In this document: positions 1 to 10,463 of the stretch, one piece after another
How the letters are laid out: every line of letters begins with the position of its first letter
Position numbering within the stretch: position 1 is the stretch's first letter
Origin: Candolleomyces eurysporus
Lineage: Eukaryota; Basidiomycota; Agaricomycetes; Agaricales; Psathyrellaceae
Direction: 5' to 3'
Length of the DNA: 64,000 nucleotides
Assembly: GCA_027579435.1 (NCBI GenBank)
Contig: JANBPK010000873.1
Location: forward strand, 1 to 64,000
Program-made: the position numbers and the translations under genes
Notes under the pieces: generated by a model
Databases searched by the model: none
The model's input: the letters and a program-made list of their open reading frames with translations, nothing else
Told to the model about the DNA's origin: nothing

Positions 1-1010
1 TGAACTTGACAATAGCGCTCTCCGAGTTGAGATGAGCAAGGGACTTGATAAACCTTGGGTGATCCTGCCATTCGTCGATGGCATCGACAATGATGATGAG
101 TGGACGCGGATGGCGGAGCGATCGCACCGGTTCGAGGATGTACCCCTCAAGATGGTTCTCCAGCGAGGTGGCGTGACACTGGCTTATTGCTTCCACGATC
201 TTCGGTATTGCTCGAGGATGGATATTACCAAGTTCATGGGCTAGCGTCTTGATTACCGTCTCAGCCCNTGTTGTATCAGTCGGAAAGGCACCCAGGAAAG
301 CCGAGGCGCCCAACCAACCAAGTGACCGAAGCTCGTCCGAGAGATGGCGAGCGATTGTGGATTTCCCAATACCGGCAGGCCCATGAATACACAAGACGAG
401 GTCCGTCAATCTTGAGATCCATTCGAATGACTGCTCGACGTCTGGCTTCCGACTGTTAGGTAGGTATTCGGCCTGTTTTCCACTTGTATCCGGATGCTTT
501 GGAAGTCCGTTGAATCGCCAATTTTCTGACGCAGAAATCTCAGCAATTTATTGTCGAGGAAGCAAGAATCAAGGACACACCATCTTTGACTATTGTGGCG
601 TTTCCTCCGTTGAAGAAGTATACTTCCCCCATGTGAAAACCATGTGCACCCGGGAAGAAGGAATGGCTACAGGACGGCCCAGCCTGCAATGGTGCACGGA
701 GAGACATGGATGATGGTTGCAGATGCTGTGCATTGTACAGCCATGGTTCGATGGCCTGCCCATGGTCCCACTGTGCTCTATCGTTGGTGGGCCACTGGTG
801 CTGAGGTGCAACGTTCATTGTAGATGATGCCCTTGGTCGTGATGGTTGTAGCGATGGTGTTGAGCCTTCAATGGTGGCATCAGCATATGGGAGAATAGTT
901 GGTCTAATCCCAGGGATAGACTCGAGTAGCAAGCTGTTCCGCACCTGAATGTACGTGTGGAGGATGAGCTCGTGGGGATAGAGGGTATGCATTGTACAGC
1001 GATGGCCCAA
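1..1010 (-). CDS. NACHT-domain P-loop NTPase, 5' part (runs off the left edge)
   Basis: The minus-strand frame at 525-1 encodes a Walker A loop (CIHGPAGIGKSTIA, about 420-370) and, about 90 residues later, a Walker B stretch (LIIIVDAIDEW, about 110-75). That order and spacing fit the NACHT NTPases expanded in mushroom genomes. A preceding exon ending at 581 contains GFHMGEVYFFNGGNATI, which resembles the short glycine/asparagine-rich motif found near the N-terminus of many such proteins. A 55-base intron (580-526) joins the two exons in frame. Upstream of 800 the protein would be rich in Pro, His and Met, and the true start is unclear; the Met at 1010 or one near 1227 is possible. The N at 268 does not disturb the frame. 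The sensor or repeat domain that would follow lies outside the window. The NTPase call is firm; the N-terminal limit is not. Confidence 0.72.
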
Positions 1011-1767
1011 CCGTCAGGTCATCGCTGCTTTCCCCCTGACGTGTTTCGTCTTGGATCGGTCGGGAAGATGATTGTCGATGTCGGGAAATTTGGCGACCTG
1101 ATGCCGTTGTTGGCCCTTCAATTTGCCCATTCTCAACACCTCTACCACTGCTGGACCGTGGCGGGTATGGATGATAGAAATGGCGATTGAAACGAGTCTT
1201 AGCGGGCTCCTTTGGCATTGGTGTCAAGGTGAGTGCTGAAGGGCACGAGGTGTTTGCATGACGGCATCGTTATGAGCTTACAAGCTGTTAAGGTTTGTGA
1301 TGCCGTCTTCATGAAGGATGGCGAAAACGGTAAGATGGCGGTTACGGTTGATCAATGGTGGCAGACCTGGTGCTGGACGCTGAGGACAAGTGCGAGAATG
1401 GAGGTGGCACAGGAGAGGAAGAGAGGGATGGCCGTCAGCCTCTTATTCACATAGTCGAGCTCAAATCGGTCGATCAACGTTCGTTGTGGCCCGCATTATT
1501 GTAAATTCGGAGAGCCCTCCATGCTCTCTGGGAGCCGAGGAAAGCAAGCCTATAATCGCAAACGGCTGTTTGGCAGCAGCCTTTGAAAGCAAATAGAGGC
1601 AAAGGCGAGGATAAGGGCAAGTGGCAGAGAGCGTGAGTCAGTCTTTCAGTCGACAGCCCGTAGAATTTGACATCCTGATTCGAAAGGCTGTCTAAAGGGA
1701 GTATGTATGTCCGGTAGGAAGTCTATAACAATATTCTAATAACCCTCAAAGCCGGCTTCGCCGCAAC
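1011..1767. other. Upstream region of the NACHT gene, no independent gene seen
   Basis: Only short overlapping frames are present. A minus-strand frame from 1227 could be an extra N-terminal exon of the NACHT gene: it repeats an LYNA motif also seen in the exon below, and the DNA repeats the 12-mer gcattgtacagc near 729 and 988. Nothing else is recognised. Confidence 0.4.
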
Positions 1768-2291
1768 GCCCGCTACTCGGGTCGCCAACATTAGAGCTCG
1801 CTCTTTGGATGTTGACATACTAGGTTGTACCTTGTAATTGGAATGAAGATCTTATCACTACTTTATATGCTCATCCCTGCTGTTCCTGAGACTCCCTTCA
1901 TGCTTTGTGGCTGCGCTCGCTGACGCACGCCGTGCTCGCGCTCGCGCTCGGGAGAGGGGAGCCTGAGGACGGATGACCAAATGGCGGTTGGGAACACTGG
2001 TCTTTTTTTTCTCAAAGGCACCTACAAGCACCCACAAGTTGTACCTTGTTTACTCGTCAAAATAAAATCCAGCCAGGATTCGCGATGCGCGATGTGAGCT
2101 GTGAGAGACCTACATACAATTGCTGACCTGCAGCAGGGACATGCACTCGCACACGAGTTAACCCAAGTAGTCGAGAAAATACCAAACGAGAGGGCAAATA
2201 TAGCGTGAGAGGTAAATGCCATACACTGACGTGTTTCTGACGTAATCTAGCAAGGGGGGGGTACTAAAGACCCGCTACTAGAGTAGCGGGC
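1768..2291. mobile_element. Possible small non-autonomous element with 11-bp inverted ends
   Basis: The 11-mer GCCCGCTACTC at 1768-1778 is matched exactly in inverse orientation at 2281-2291. The right end also forms a hairpin by itself: nine-base arms at 2271-2279 and 2282-2290 around a 2-base loop. The interior (524 bp overall) has no coding frame worth calling and includes a CG-rich stretch near 1911-1958. I see no clear target-site duplication. It could be a MITE or an eroded Helitron-like end, or the match could be chance. Confidence 0.3.
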
Positions 2292-2978
2292 ATATCCTCT
2301 CCGAAATCTAGATTGTCAAGGTATTGGAATGCTCGCTGAATTCCCCGAGTGAACAGCCACCAAATCGCAATTCGATCCTAATGATATTAGACTTAAACAC
2401 ACCCGCTCCAATAGTTAGTGCAGTACCCAGCTGCCCGAGGACCAGCCTCCCTACAATTACACCGAGGAACAACAAGATGGCCGCAAGTCATTTAAATTCT
2501 CTCGACTGTACACGTTGGCCAATTTGGAGCAGGGTAGGTTACGCTATGAGCTCGACGAAGACCACAGTCAGTACAACTAGATGGAATTACGTGAAGGTTA
2601 GAAAGGAGAGTGTAAGAAAAAAAAAAGGAAATGAAAACCTGGAGGGTTGGACGGAGTACACGCTCCATGGTCACCTCCAAAACAACGAAAGATGCTTACT
2701 TGTCGTACTACTAAAATTGTGTGTCCAGTCTCCTTGCCATAATCCCCTGTAAACCAAAGCGCGCACCAAGACACGCATTTCCGAAAAGGTACCCAAGGCT
2801 AACAAACATCTGCGGAGAAGCAGAGAGGCCACCAGCGATGACGCTTGGTAGACACCAGTGGCTCGACCCACTATCTGCTCGACCCGCACCTCTGGCGTGA
2901 GTCTGGGGGTCGAGGAAAAACAANGAGAGTATGTCAGGCTAAAAGGCCTAGTATTGTGAGGATATAACTAGCACTCAC

Positions 2979-3114
2979 CGTCATCACATTGACTCAGAGA
3001 AAGAAGGGAGCTCAAGGAGCTGCCGACTGTCGACGAGCTTTCTTTGACAGTGTGATAGATGACAGCCGTTTGCCGGGATTTCTTCAAGCTTGACGTAGGG
3101 TTCAAGGACGGCAT
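2979..3114 (-). CDS. First exon of an unrecognised gene (tentative)
   Basis: An ATG at 3114 (minus) opens a 45-codon frame beginning MPSLNPTSSLKKSRQ. It ends at a good donor (GTGAGT at 2978). A TATA-like TATAAA lies about 112 bases upstream (3226-3231). Downstream the minus strand holds plausible acceptors (near 2892 and 2800) and short hydrophobic stretches (SPQMFVSLGYLFGNAC near 2790; AAILLFLGVIVGRLVLG near 2470). I could not chain these into one continuous frame. No family is recognised; it could be a decayed membrane-protein gene. Confidence 0.22.
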
Positions 3115-3231
3115 CGCAAAGCACCTGCGTCTTGCTAGATTTTACGCGAGAAAACAAGAACGAGTCAAAGGTGCACGACCGGGAGTGGGCGGAGGGCTTC
3201 ATATATCCCGTAGGATCCTATGGGGTTTATA

Positions 3232-4674
3232 AGACAATCCTGGCCGTAAATACGCCCAGTCCCATTCCGTCATCGGTTTCTTATACCGCGATCTCATTGG
3301 GAACCTCGGGTCCCGGTTTAGGTCAGTGTCTGTCCGCATAGTATCGCGCGTTGAATGAGGTGCAAGTGAGCCGGGCGGTGTGGATGTTAGCATTGGCTCT
3401 CTTCTTGCCAGAATCGACAAATGGAACGCTCATCAGAACGACGAGTCCCAGGGCAGTTTTGGGATTCTTAGATGGCAAGATCAGCTCGCGAGTGATTTAG
3501 CCATTTTCTTCGAGGTGTTCTGGAACTAGAGGGTAAGAGTTCAGTCAGGGATGGGTATCAAAGGAATGTGTGTGGCTTACGCTCTTCGAGTGCGACGTTT
3601 CTGTAGGGCAGCTTGGCCGCTGCGGCCATGAACACTGCTATCATATAAGTCAGTGGAGCTAACAGAGTGGGTTAGATTACACCACCTTCGATAGTGTCCC
3701 TTGTATTTGCCCTGCTTTTTCTGCGAAAGAGATTTTTAGCCACTCTCTTCAGCAAAAAAAANTCAAATCCGGAAATTCAACGAACCTTCTTCTGACTGTG
3801 TCAGCCAAACAACCGGTAGGAGCTAACACACTTCCTCTGATCAGTGATCAGCGTCTGACAGCGATAGCAACTTCCCCAACCAACTGCTAGTCATTGAGTG
3901 AAGTGTCGCTCTTTCGGTTCCCCTCTGGACTTTTCGAAGCCATGATGGTGCATGGAGATCCCTTGTTCAAGAGGAGAGGAAGGAGATGGCCACTGGTCCC
4001 CGAGGTTCCCCGCAATAGCCGTGCCTCGACTCCGGCGACCCCACCAGAAGAAATGTCAACGTCGGCCGGTAACATCTGATCGACGCTGCAAGCCACAGAC
4101 AGCACTTTGCAACATGCAATGTAAAACAATATGGACGACTAAAAACATAGAATGCGGAGTATGGATGAGTTAATTCTTCGTGTGATCCAAGCTTCGTCGC
4201 TCACCGATTCTTTTCCTTTCTTGCCCAGATTGTCGACGACTACCGCAGGACCCATTGAAAGCAACCATAGCATCATTTTGAACTCGATATCATTCGATAT
4301 TCAAACATTGGCAGGAGGACAGTGCAGTGTAGAAAGGCAGACACAATGTCCCAATCAGGGGGAGCGACAAGGCATGACGCGAGAGGTCACAGTCGTGCAT
4401 GTGACGGAGCGTGTTCGTGACATCGAACAAAAGGGGTGTTCGTTTCCCAATAAATCTGTGAGGAGATCTGAGAAAAACGACGAGCGAGCGTATTCTGGGA
4501 TCTCAAGCAAGGAAATTCTTTCTTCGTATTGACAGACTACCAAGGGGTATCATTGTCCAGGGTCTTTACTTCGTTAGGTCGCGATCCTACAATCTCCCAC
4601 TGGAATAAATACGTAGAATACAGCTAGATTATCATATCACACTTGTATCACACAAAAGTTCGGGCGTCGGACCA
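3232..4674. other. 1.4 kb without a recognisable gene
   Basis: Several 60-126 codon frames exist on both strands (longest 4152-4532, plus), but none resembles a known family or joins to neighbours through splice sites. There is one N after an A run at 3762. I see no repeat or RNA gene. Confidence 0.4.
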
Positions 4675-6360
4675 TTATCGGTAAGGGTTATAATCCGCCT
4701 CGTCGGGTTTGCCATCTTGCATATGTTGGACCGGCGTTTCCGATGGTGTCGGCCATACATTCTGCTGAGGTCCCCCCGCAGCGGCGCCGACAAACGAGGC
4801 AGGGGGTTGCATGCCACTTGGCGCAGCAGCAAATGAGGGAGGTGGTAAGCCGCTGGGTGGGGCAGCAAACGAGGCAGGTGGTTGCCAGCCACTGGATGCA
4901 GCAGCAAATGAGGCGGGTGGTTGCAAGCCGCTGGATGCAGCGCCATAAGATGGGCCTCGCTGAAGGTTAGGATTTGAAGGAGTGACGAACATGGTGGGTT
5001 GGTTGGGGCCAGGAGGGAAGGCAATGTTGGTAGGCTGGTTCGGACCGGTAGGAGGGGTAACGAATGTATTAGGCTGATAAGGGCCTAAAGGAGCGACAAA
5101 CGTGCTGGGGGAGTGAGGACCATTCGAAGAGATGACCGAAGGCTGGTGGGAGAGGAGACTGGCAGGCTGGCCCCNATGGTCCCTGTGACGGAGATCCTGG
5201 AGTGTGCTGCTCCTTGATACCCGTGCTGGCAGAAGTAATCGACATCGCCTTGCCCAGGGTCGTCCCACCCATGGATGACGCATCCTGCTCTCGCTGCCGT
5301 TTCCGACGCCGATGCCAGATAACGGCCAGGACGGCTAGCACAGCGAGAAGTACCCCTCCGAGGCTACCGCCCACAGCTCCACCAATCACTTTGGCTGAGG
5401 GTCCTTTCGAGCTCGGGGCGTCGGCCGAACCATTTTTCATATATATGTAGGCAAGGCCTAGGGCGGTCGTGGTGTCGTTCCCAGCGTTGAACACTGTCAA
5501 ACGGTGTGGACCTGGCTTCAATCCAGTGACGTTGAAGTAAAGCTGGTTGCTCCATGAGCCAGAGCGTGCGGGGATCTCAAAGCTCTTCCGGGGCTCCTCC
5601 CCATCTATCATATACTGCGCCATTCCAGTAGTAGCAGCGTCGTTGCCGGGAGTGTAGCCACCCCAAATGACACCCGTGCCTAAGAGGGGAAGGCATGCAG
5701 GTTCAGTGGAATTCGTAAGCGGGATCCAAAAATACACACCATTGAAGTCAAAGGTTAACCAAGCGCCCGATGCGTACGTCCACGTCCGAAAACTATCATC
5801 GTCCAGTTCCCAACCAGATGAATATTTGATCCTTCCATCGCGCGAGCGTACTTCCGTCCAGGCGTTCCCGATGTCTGCCGTTGCCGATGCCTGGTACTGG
5901 ACTTGATCGACATATAGCGTTTCGGATTGAACGATGGCGTTGAACTGGAGAGTGTGATTGCCCTCGAGCAAGTTCTTTGCATAGCAGTACATGTAGTTAC
6001 TGTAAGGACCATCTGGATACTCCCAGGCAGTCCCAATATCCGTTCCATCGACGAGGCATTGCCAAGTTGGATCCGACCCGCGAGTGCTGTTGCGCGGTCT
6101 TACTGTTCCCCAGACGGACGCCATTCTGCCTGTCGACATTTCAGCTTAATTTCTACATTCAGAAAACATGAGGCTATACACGCACCATAAAAAGAGAAGG
6201 TCAAACTTCCATTCGTGTTAATGCCATGCAATGAGTTCAAAAATGGTGTTCCCCTGTGTCCGACGTCATCAAGGAGATCATAGGTCGTGAACCAGGGGCC
6301 GCTCCATTGGATTCGTGGGTCGGTATCATCCAACGAGACAATGGTGTTGTCGATAGACAT
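4675..6360 (-). CDS. Single-span membrane protein with proline-rich cytoplasmic tail
   Basis: Three exons: 6360-6186, 6129-5740 and 5679-4675. The splice joins restore the motifs FSFYGRMASVWG and FDFNGTGVIWGG. The N-terminal 350 or so residues look like two beta-sandwich modules with conserved Trp and NGT motifs, as in a common uncharacterised basidiomycete surface-protein family. A transmembrane helix (about VIGGAVGGSLGGVLLAVLAV) follows, then a basic stop-transfer HRRRKRQR. The C-terminal tail of about 190 residues is built from Pro/Gly/Gln repeats. The N at 5175 breaks the frame; dropping it gives one continuous tail to the stop at 4675. No obvious signal peptide precedes the chosen Met, so the start may be incomplete. 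A cell-wall or surface-sensing role is only an inference from the layout. Confidence 0.72.
4790..4945. repeat. 36-39 bp coding minisatellite
   Basis: Four imperfect units begin near 4813, 4849, 4888 and 4927 (spacing 36, 39, 39). They encode the repeat PSGLQPPASFAAA in the tail of the membrane protein. Multiples of three keep the frame, so copy number could vary between strains. Confidence 0.8.
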
Positions 6361-7362
6361 TGTCTTGAGGGAGAGTGAGGCGGGATGGTGGTGGTTGAGT
6401 GAGAAGATGCCTACCAGCGTCAAAGCGCACCCGCCGCTGGCGGTTTCCAACGGGAGACAGCTGACATGATGGCAAGAGATAAGAGCGCCCAACCCACGTA
6501 CTACTGCCAGGCACAGAATTCTGCAGAAGTGAGTACCTGGGGCACCTGCTCCAGCGAATTTTTGAGTCCTCAAGGTCTAGAGACTCTACCGCTGCTGCGA
6601 GAGGGAGCCCAAGCCTCTGAGGCTGGCCCGGTTGCAAGCTTGCCAAAAATGATTGACAAAAATCAAAGAGCTGCAAACAGCAGGGCGCCGTCCGCGGGTA
6701 GACTAGTAATTGGTATAAGTATGTGGCTCTGCTCCGGGAGATGGAATCACTTACGATCTTTCACTGTAAATGACAAGAATGCGCGAAGCTTCGAATTTTC
6801 GGCGTTTGAGCTGGCGCGGGAGATGCGGAAAGATGGTCCCGCCTGAATTATCAGGTGATGGCAGAACCACCGGCGCTGTCGGGGACTAAATGTGGCGCGG
6901 CCTTTCCGGAACGACCTCCTCGTCATTCAGCCGTTATTTTCCTTTGAAGGCAGCGCATGACCTATCATGTACACATGCATACAAGAAATATTTGGATAAA
7001 CCTAATGGTGGGTGCTTGCTGCCATGAACCTGTTTTCATTAATCCCTAAGTGTCCATGACAGATCGATAGACATTCGATCTGGTCCCGACCAGCCTACTG
7101 GGAGAGCAGGTATCACGAGCACAGACCTCGAGGCAATGGACGGGAGCTCCTCACTGTCAAAATCAAAGCATTTATCCATCAGTGGCAAGCGCTGCAGAGA
7201 CTGTACCATATTGGGAACAGGGTTGACAATATGGCAGCAAATTAATTAAGCACTTCAGGCAATATGAAGGGTGTCTCGTGCCCGTTAAATCAGCTCGTTG
7301 GAATGTCTTGAGATAGATCCAACCACTTTCTACCCTTCTTACCCCGCACTGTGCCTGTGACG
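6361..7362. other. 1 kb region between divergent genes
   Basis: This lies between the starts of the membrane-protein gene (minus) and the LRR gene (plus), so it probably holds both promoters. A 126-codon plus frame at 6466-6846 has no family likeness and is treated as chance. No clear TATA box or repeat was seen. Confidence 0.45.
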
Positions 7363-8832
7363 ATGTTCATCCACGGAATTGAAGACGTCGACGTTCAGCG
7401 GAAGCTGGCTGAGCTCAAGTGCGCCTTCTCCTTCTTGCATTTGTATCTCATATCTCATTCATTTCAGCGATGCGGGAGCTGCTGAATTGATCACAGTGCT
7501 TCATCTCCGGCCCTACTCTGATGCTGCTCCCGCTCACCGCGAAAAGCGTTCATGGGCAGGCCTTGGAAAACACAGCCCAAAGGTTCATTCGAAGAAGGCA
7601 CGCCAAGGTCTAACAAACCTGCGATGTCTGAAGAACCTAGAGCATTTGGACATTCATTGCCATCTCAACGACGATGTGGATGCCTTTAAGCGCATCTTAC
7701 CGTCGTTGAAGTCGGCATGGCCCAGTTATTCGATGTCTTTGCGCTCCCTATCTCTCTGGATACCGCTCGAATGTTATCAGGGACTATTCACGCCTTCCCT
7801 CTTTATTCCTCGCCTTTCACGACTCACTTTCCATATCTTCACCTCACATCACTCGACAAACCCAGTGGAACCGATGTGCTCCCAACTCGTCCCTTTCATT
7901 AACCGCCACGTCTCTACCCTCGAATCTCTCTCCGTAATCACGCCTGAAACGGGTACGGCCGATCTATCCCCGATGTTTTTCAACCTCAGATATTTCCCTC
8001 GCCTCACCACCCTGCATCTCGCGTTTTGCGCCCTCAGCTTAGAGTATATCAACCTCACAGGCATTCAGGAATTTTTCGCGTCGCATTCACGACAGCTGGA
8101 GGATGTGTCACTTCAATTTCACCGAATGGTTGGACTGAAAGCTGAAAGCTTCCGTGCCGACATCTTTTTTGCCTTGCCCGTGTTCTGCGTTCCTCTGTTC
8201 GCGCTCAGGTCATTGGAGATCGGTTTAACCGGATTCCGGGACGCCACAGGGTTGGGTACAATGTCATACGTGCATCGTTTCCAAGACACCCTCCGACGAC
8301 TTGTTCTCAATAACGTCTCGTTGTCCATCACGACGTTGCCGAGGCTTGTCGCGCCACTGGAGCTGTTGCGCTCCCTGGACATTACGGTCCACCATTTTAC
8401 CCCCGTTGTTCTCGACGAGCTTTCGGCGCAGTTGCCGCAGCTGGTCGAGCTTCGGCTGAAATTCACATCCTATTCCGGTGCGGAAGGATCGTACGTCGAG
8501 GTGGATGTGAGTATTACCTGTCTTTCATTCCTCGCTTTACTGACCCGCTACAGCCTCAGGATCCTTCAAGCACCCATAAATTTTGCGCAGAGATGAGCCG
8601 CCGTGTGTATCCCGGATGGTCCTTACGGCATCTCAAGACACACGTCCTCCCTCCCAGCACCAGCAGTCCTTCGCTCGGAGCGACGAAGCCTTCACCTAAC
8701 GTAGACTTATGTCTTCGTGCTCTGGCAGCTTCCCTTCCAAACCTTCAGACGATAAACGAGAAGCGCCGATCGTCCATTCTAAACCTGGATCGGTCGACGC
8801 AGCATTGGAATTTGTCGCATTATGACAACTGA
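7363..8832 (+). CDS. Leucine-rich F-box-family-like protein (F-box not evident)
   Basis: Three exons: 7363-7418, 7468-8506 and 8554-8832, giving about 457 residues. The short first exon (MFIHGIEDVDVQRKLAEL) joins in frame through an intron ending TTTCAG. The body shows irregular leucine-rich repeats, for example LRCLKNLEHLDIHC, SLRSLSLWIPL, LRSLEIGLTG and LRRLVLNNVSL. This pattern is typical of the LRR half of mushroom F-box proteins, which select substrates for SCF ubiquitin ligases. No F-box helix pair is visible near the N-terminus, so it may be a truncated family member or lack an upstream exon. Substrate unknown. Confidence 0.7.
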
Positions 8833-8956
8833 CTGCCATTACTTTATCCTAGACGTTTTCCCGGCCTGTCGTGTATCACGCAATAGCGTTAACTGTATCC
8901 CTATTCAATTCAACTGCATTCGACCCAACTTTAAGTTTACAACGGTTCTATAAAAA

Positions 8957-9895
8957 TTACCAAGGAATAGTGTTTCCATCAAAGTTGTAGAACGATGTTG
9001 TCTCCTCCAAAGTGACTTTCTTCGCGACGTTGATAACACCCTCGGATGCCTGCTTCGTCGTAATTTGAGGAGTCTCAGGAGCGTACTTTGCCATCCAATC
9101 TTTGATGCCATCGCCGATATCCGTCTGGACCCATCCAGGGTGCAGAACTGCGACCGTGATGCCTTCGAGTTTCAGCGTTGCGCCCCACTTGCGAGCAACC
9201 CTAAAGGCCCGGGAGTGAGTGATGAGTGCCAATTTCTTCGGGGAGAAAGATAAACTTACATATTCAAAGCGGCTTTACCGACAGAGTAGGCGTTGGCAAT
9301 TACAGGCCAAGCTCCACCAACGGTCACGGACCCGAGGATAGAGCTCACGTATAGAATCTTCTTCTTCTCGGATTTACGAATGAGAGGAAGGAAGGCGCGC
9401 GTCAGTTGGACGACGTCGACGGCGTTGAACTTGAGGTCCTCGAGGAACAGATCGAGGTCCCTGGAAGGTACATAAATATAAGTATTCCCGAAGTAAGGAG
9501 AAGAAAGGCAGTAGGCGTATACGCACATATCGTCGAATGATCCTCCGGCCTGGCCACCGATTCCAGCATTGCTAAGGAAGTAGTCCAATCCCTTGGGAAG
9601 GATCTTCTCGGCTTCAGCAGCAGCTTGGACGATTTCCTCTGGTTTGGTAACGTCGAGCTTGATCAAAGCAAGACGATTGGCGGGGTATGTCTTCGCCAAC
9701 TCTTGCAAGCCTTCGGCGTTTGTGTTTCTAGCAGTAGCAACGACGAAGTTGCTCTCGTCCTTGAGCTGTACATTGAGCGCAGGTGAATATTCAGCGCCGG
9801 TTGGGAAAATGATGGTTAAACTCCGTCCTCACCAAGTCCTGTACAATGCTGAGACCGATTCCTCTGGAAGCACCGGTGATGAGCCAGGAAGGCAT
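8957..9895 (-). CDS. Short-chain dehydrogenase/reductase (SDR)
   Basis: Four exons: 9895-9833, 9765-9527, 9460-9260 and 9200-8957, about 248 residues, a normal SDR length. It has the nucleotide-binding ITGASRGIG at the N-terminus, the structural NAG motif (LSNAGIGG), the catalytic Ser (ILYVSSILG) and the catalytic YSVGK. The later LHPGWVQTDIG is the usual PG motif. The family reduces or oxidises small carbonyl/alcohol substrates with NAD(P)H; the substrate cannot be read from sequence. No targeting signal is seen, so it is probably cytosolic. A TATA box lies about 100 bases upstream. Confidence 0.93.
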
Positions 9896-9991
9896 GCTGA
9901 TAAGTCAAGTGTTTGAGAGTAGATAAGTTGAAATGGGAGTTGTATGAAGAAGGGGGTTTGTTGGTACTTCAACAAGCCACCCATCTCTCGC

Positions 9992-9998
9992 TTTTATA
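9992..9998 (-). promoter_or_regulatory. TATA box of the SDR gene
   Basis: TATAAAA on the minus strand, about 100 bases before the ATG at 9895, in a plausible core-promoter position. Confidence 0.5.
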
Positions 9999-10463
9999 CC
10001 ACTTTCAAGCCTCGGGGTTGCAGCCTGAGGCTTACAGGCCAATTGCACCAGGCGGCCATCTTGGTAAATGACAAGCCATTAAATGCCTCGGCCTCACCGC
10101 ATACGTTCGACGTATGCCCGATCCATTTAAATAATCATGTCTTCTAACAGGTTGGATTGTTCAGCAGGATCGAAGTTATGGCATTGATTAGCGGTTATCT
10201 CCTGGCCATCTCCTTAGCTGGCTTGACAAGAGCACCCGGGGTTACCAAAAAAGGGAAGCCCGAGGTACATGACTGAGGAGGTCGAGAAAGCCCGAACCAC
10301 TATAAGACACCAGGTTGAATTAATAAGCCGGGTATGGATAGATGTTTCATCACCCAACAAGCAGCAGGGTATCCGCGTCCCGCAACAACAGAAAAAATAC
10401 CCATGCAACCGATTGCCAACCCCACCAAAAAANTCCGTGCTGGATCGCGAATGACCGCCCTCA
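9999..10463. other. Intergenic, nothing recognised
   Basis: This lies between the SDR promoter and the 3' end of the permease gene. Only short frames are present, with an N after an A run at 10433. No gene or repeat seen. Confidence 0.5.

Noticed and set aside
540..1010. Stand-alone 156-residue protein
   Set aside because: Its 3' end reads into an intron; the upstream part splices in frame to the NACHT exon.
2271..2290. Hairpin as an intrinsic transcription terminator
   Set aside because: Eukaryotic genome; no T run follows, and the stem coincides with the inverted repeat end.
6466..6846. 126-codon plus-strand gene
   Set aside because: It partly overlaps the 5' end of the membrane-protein gene on the other strand and shows no domain, signal or splice support.
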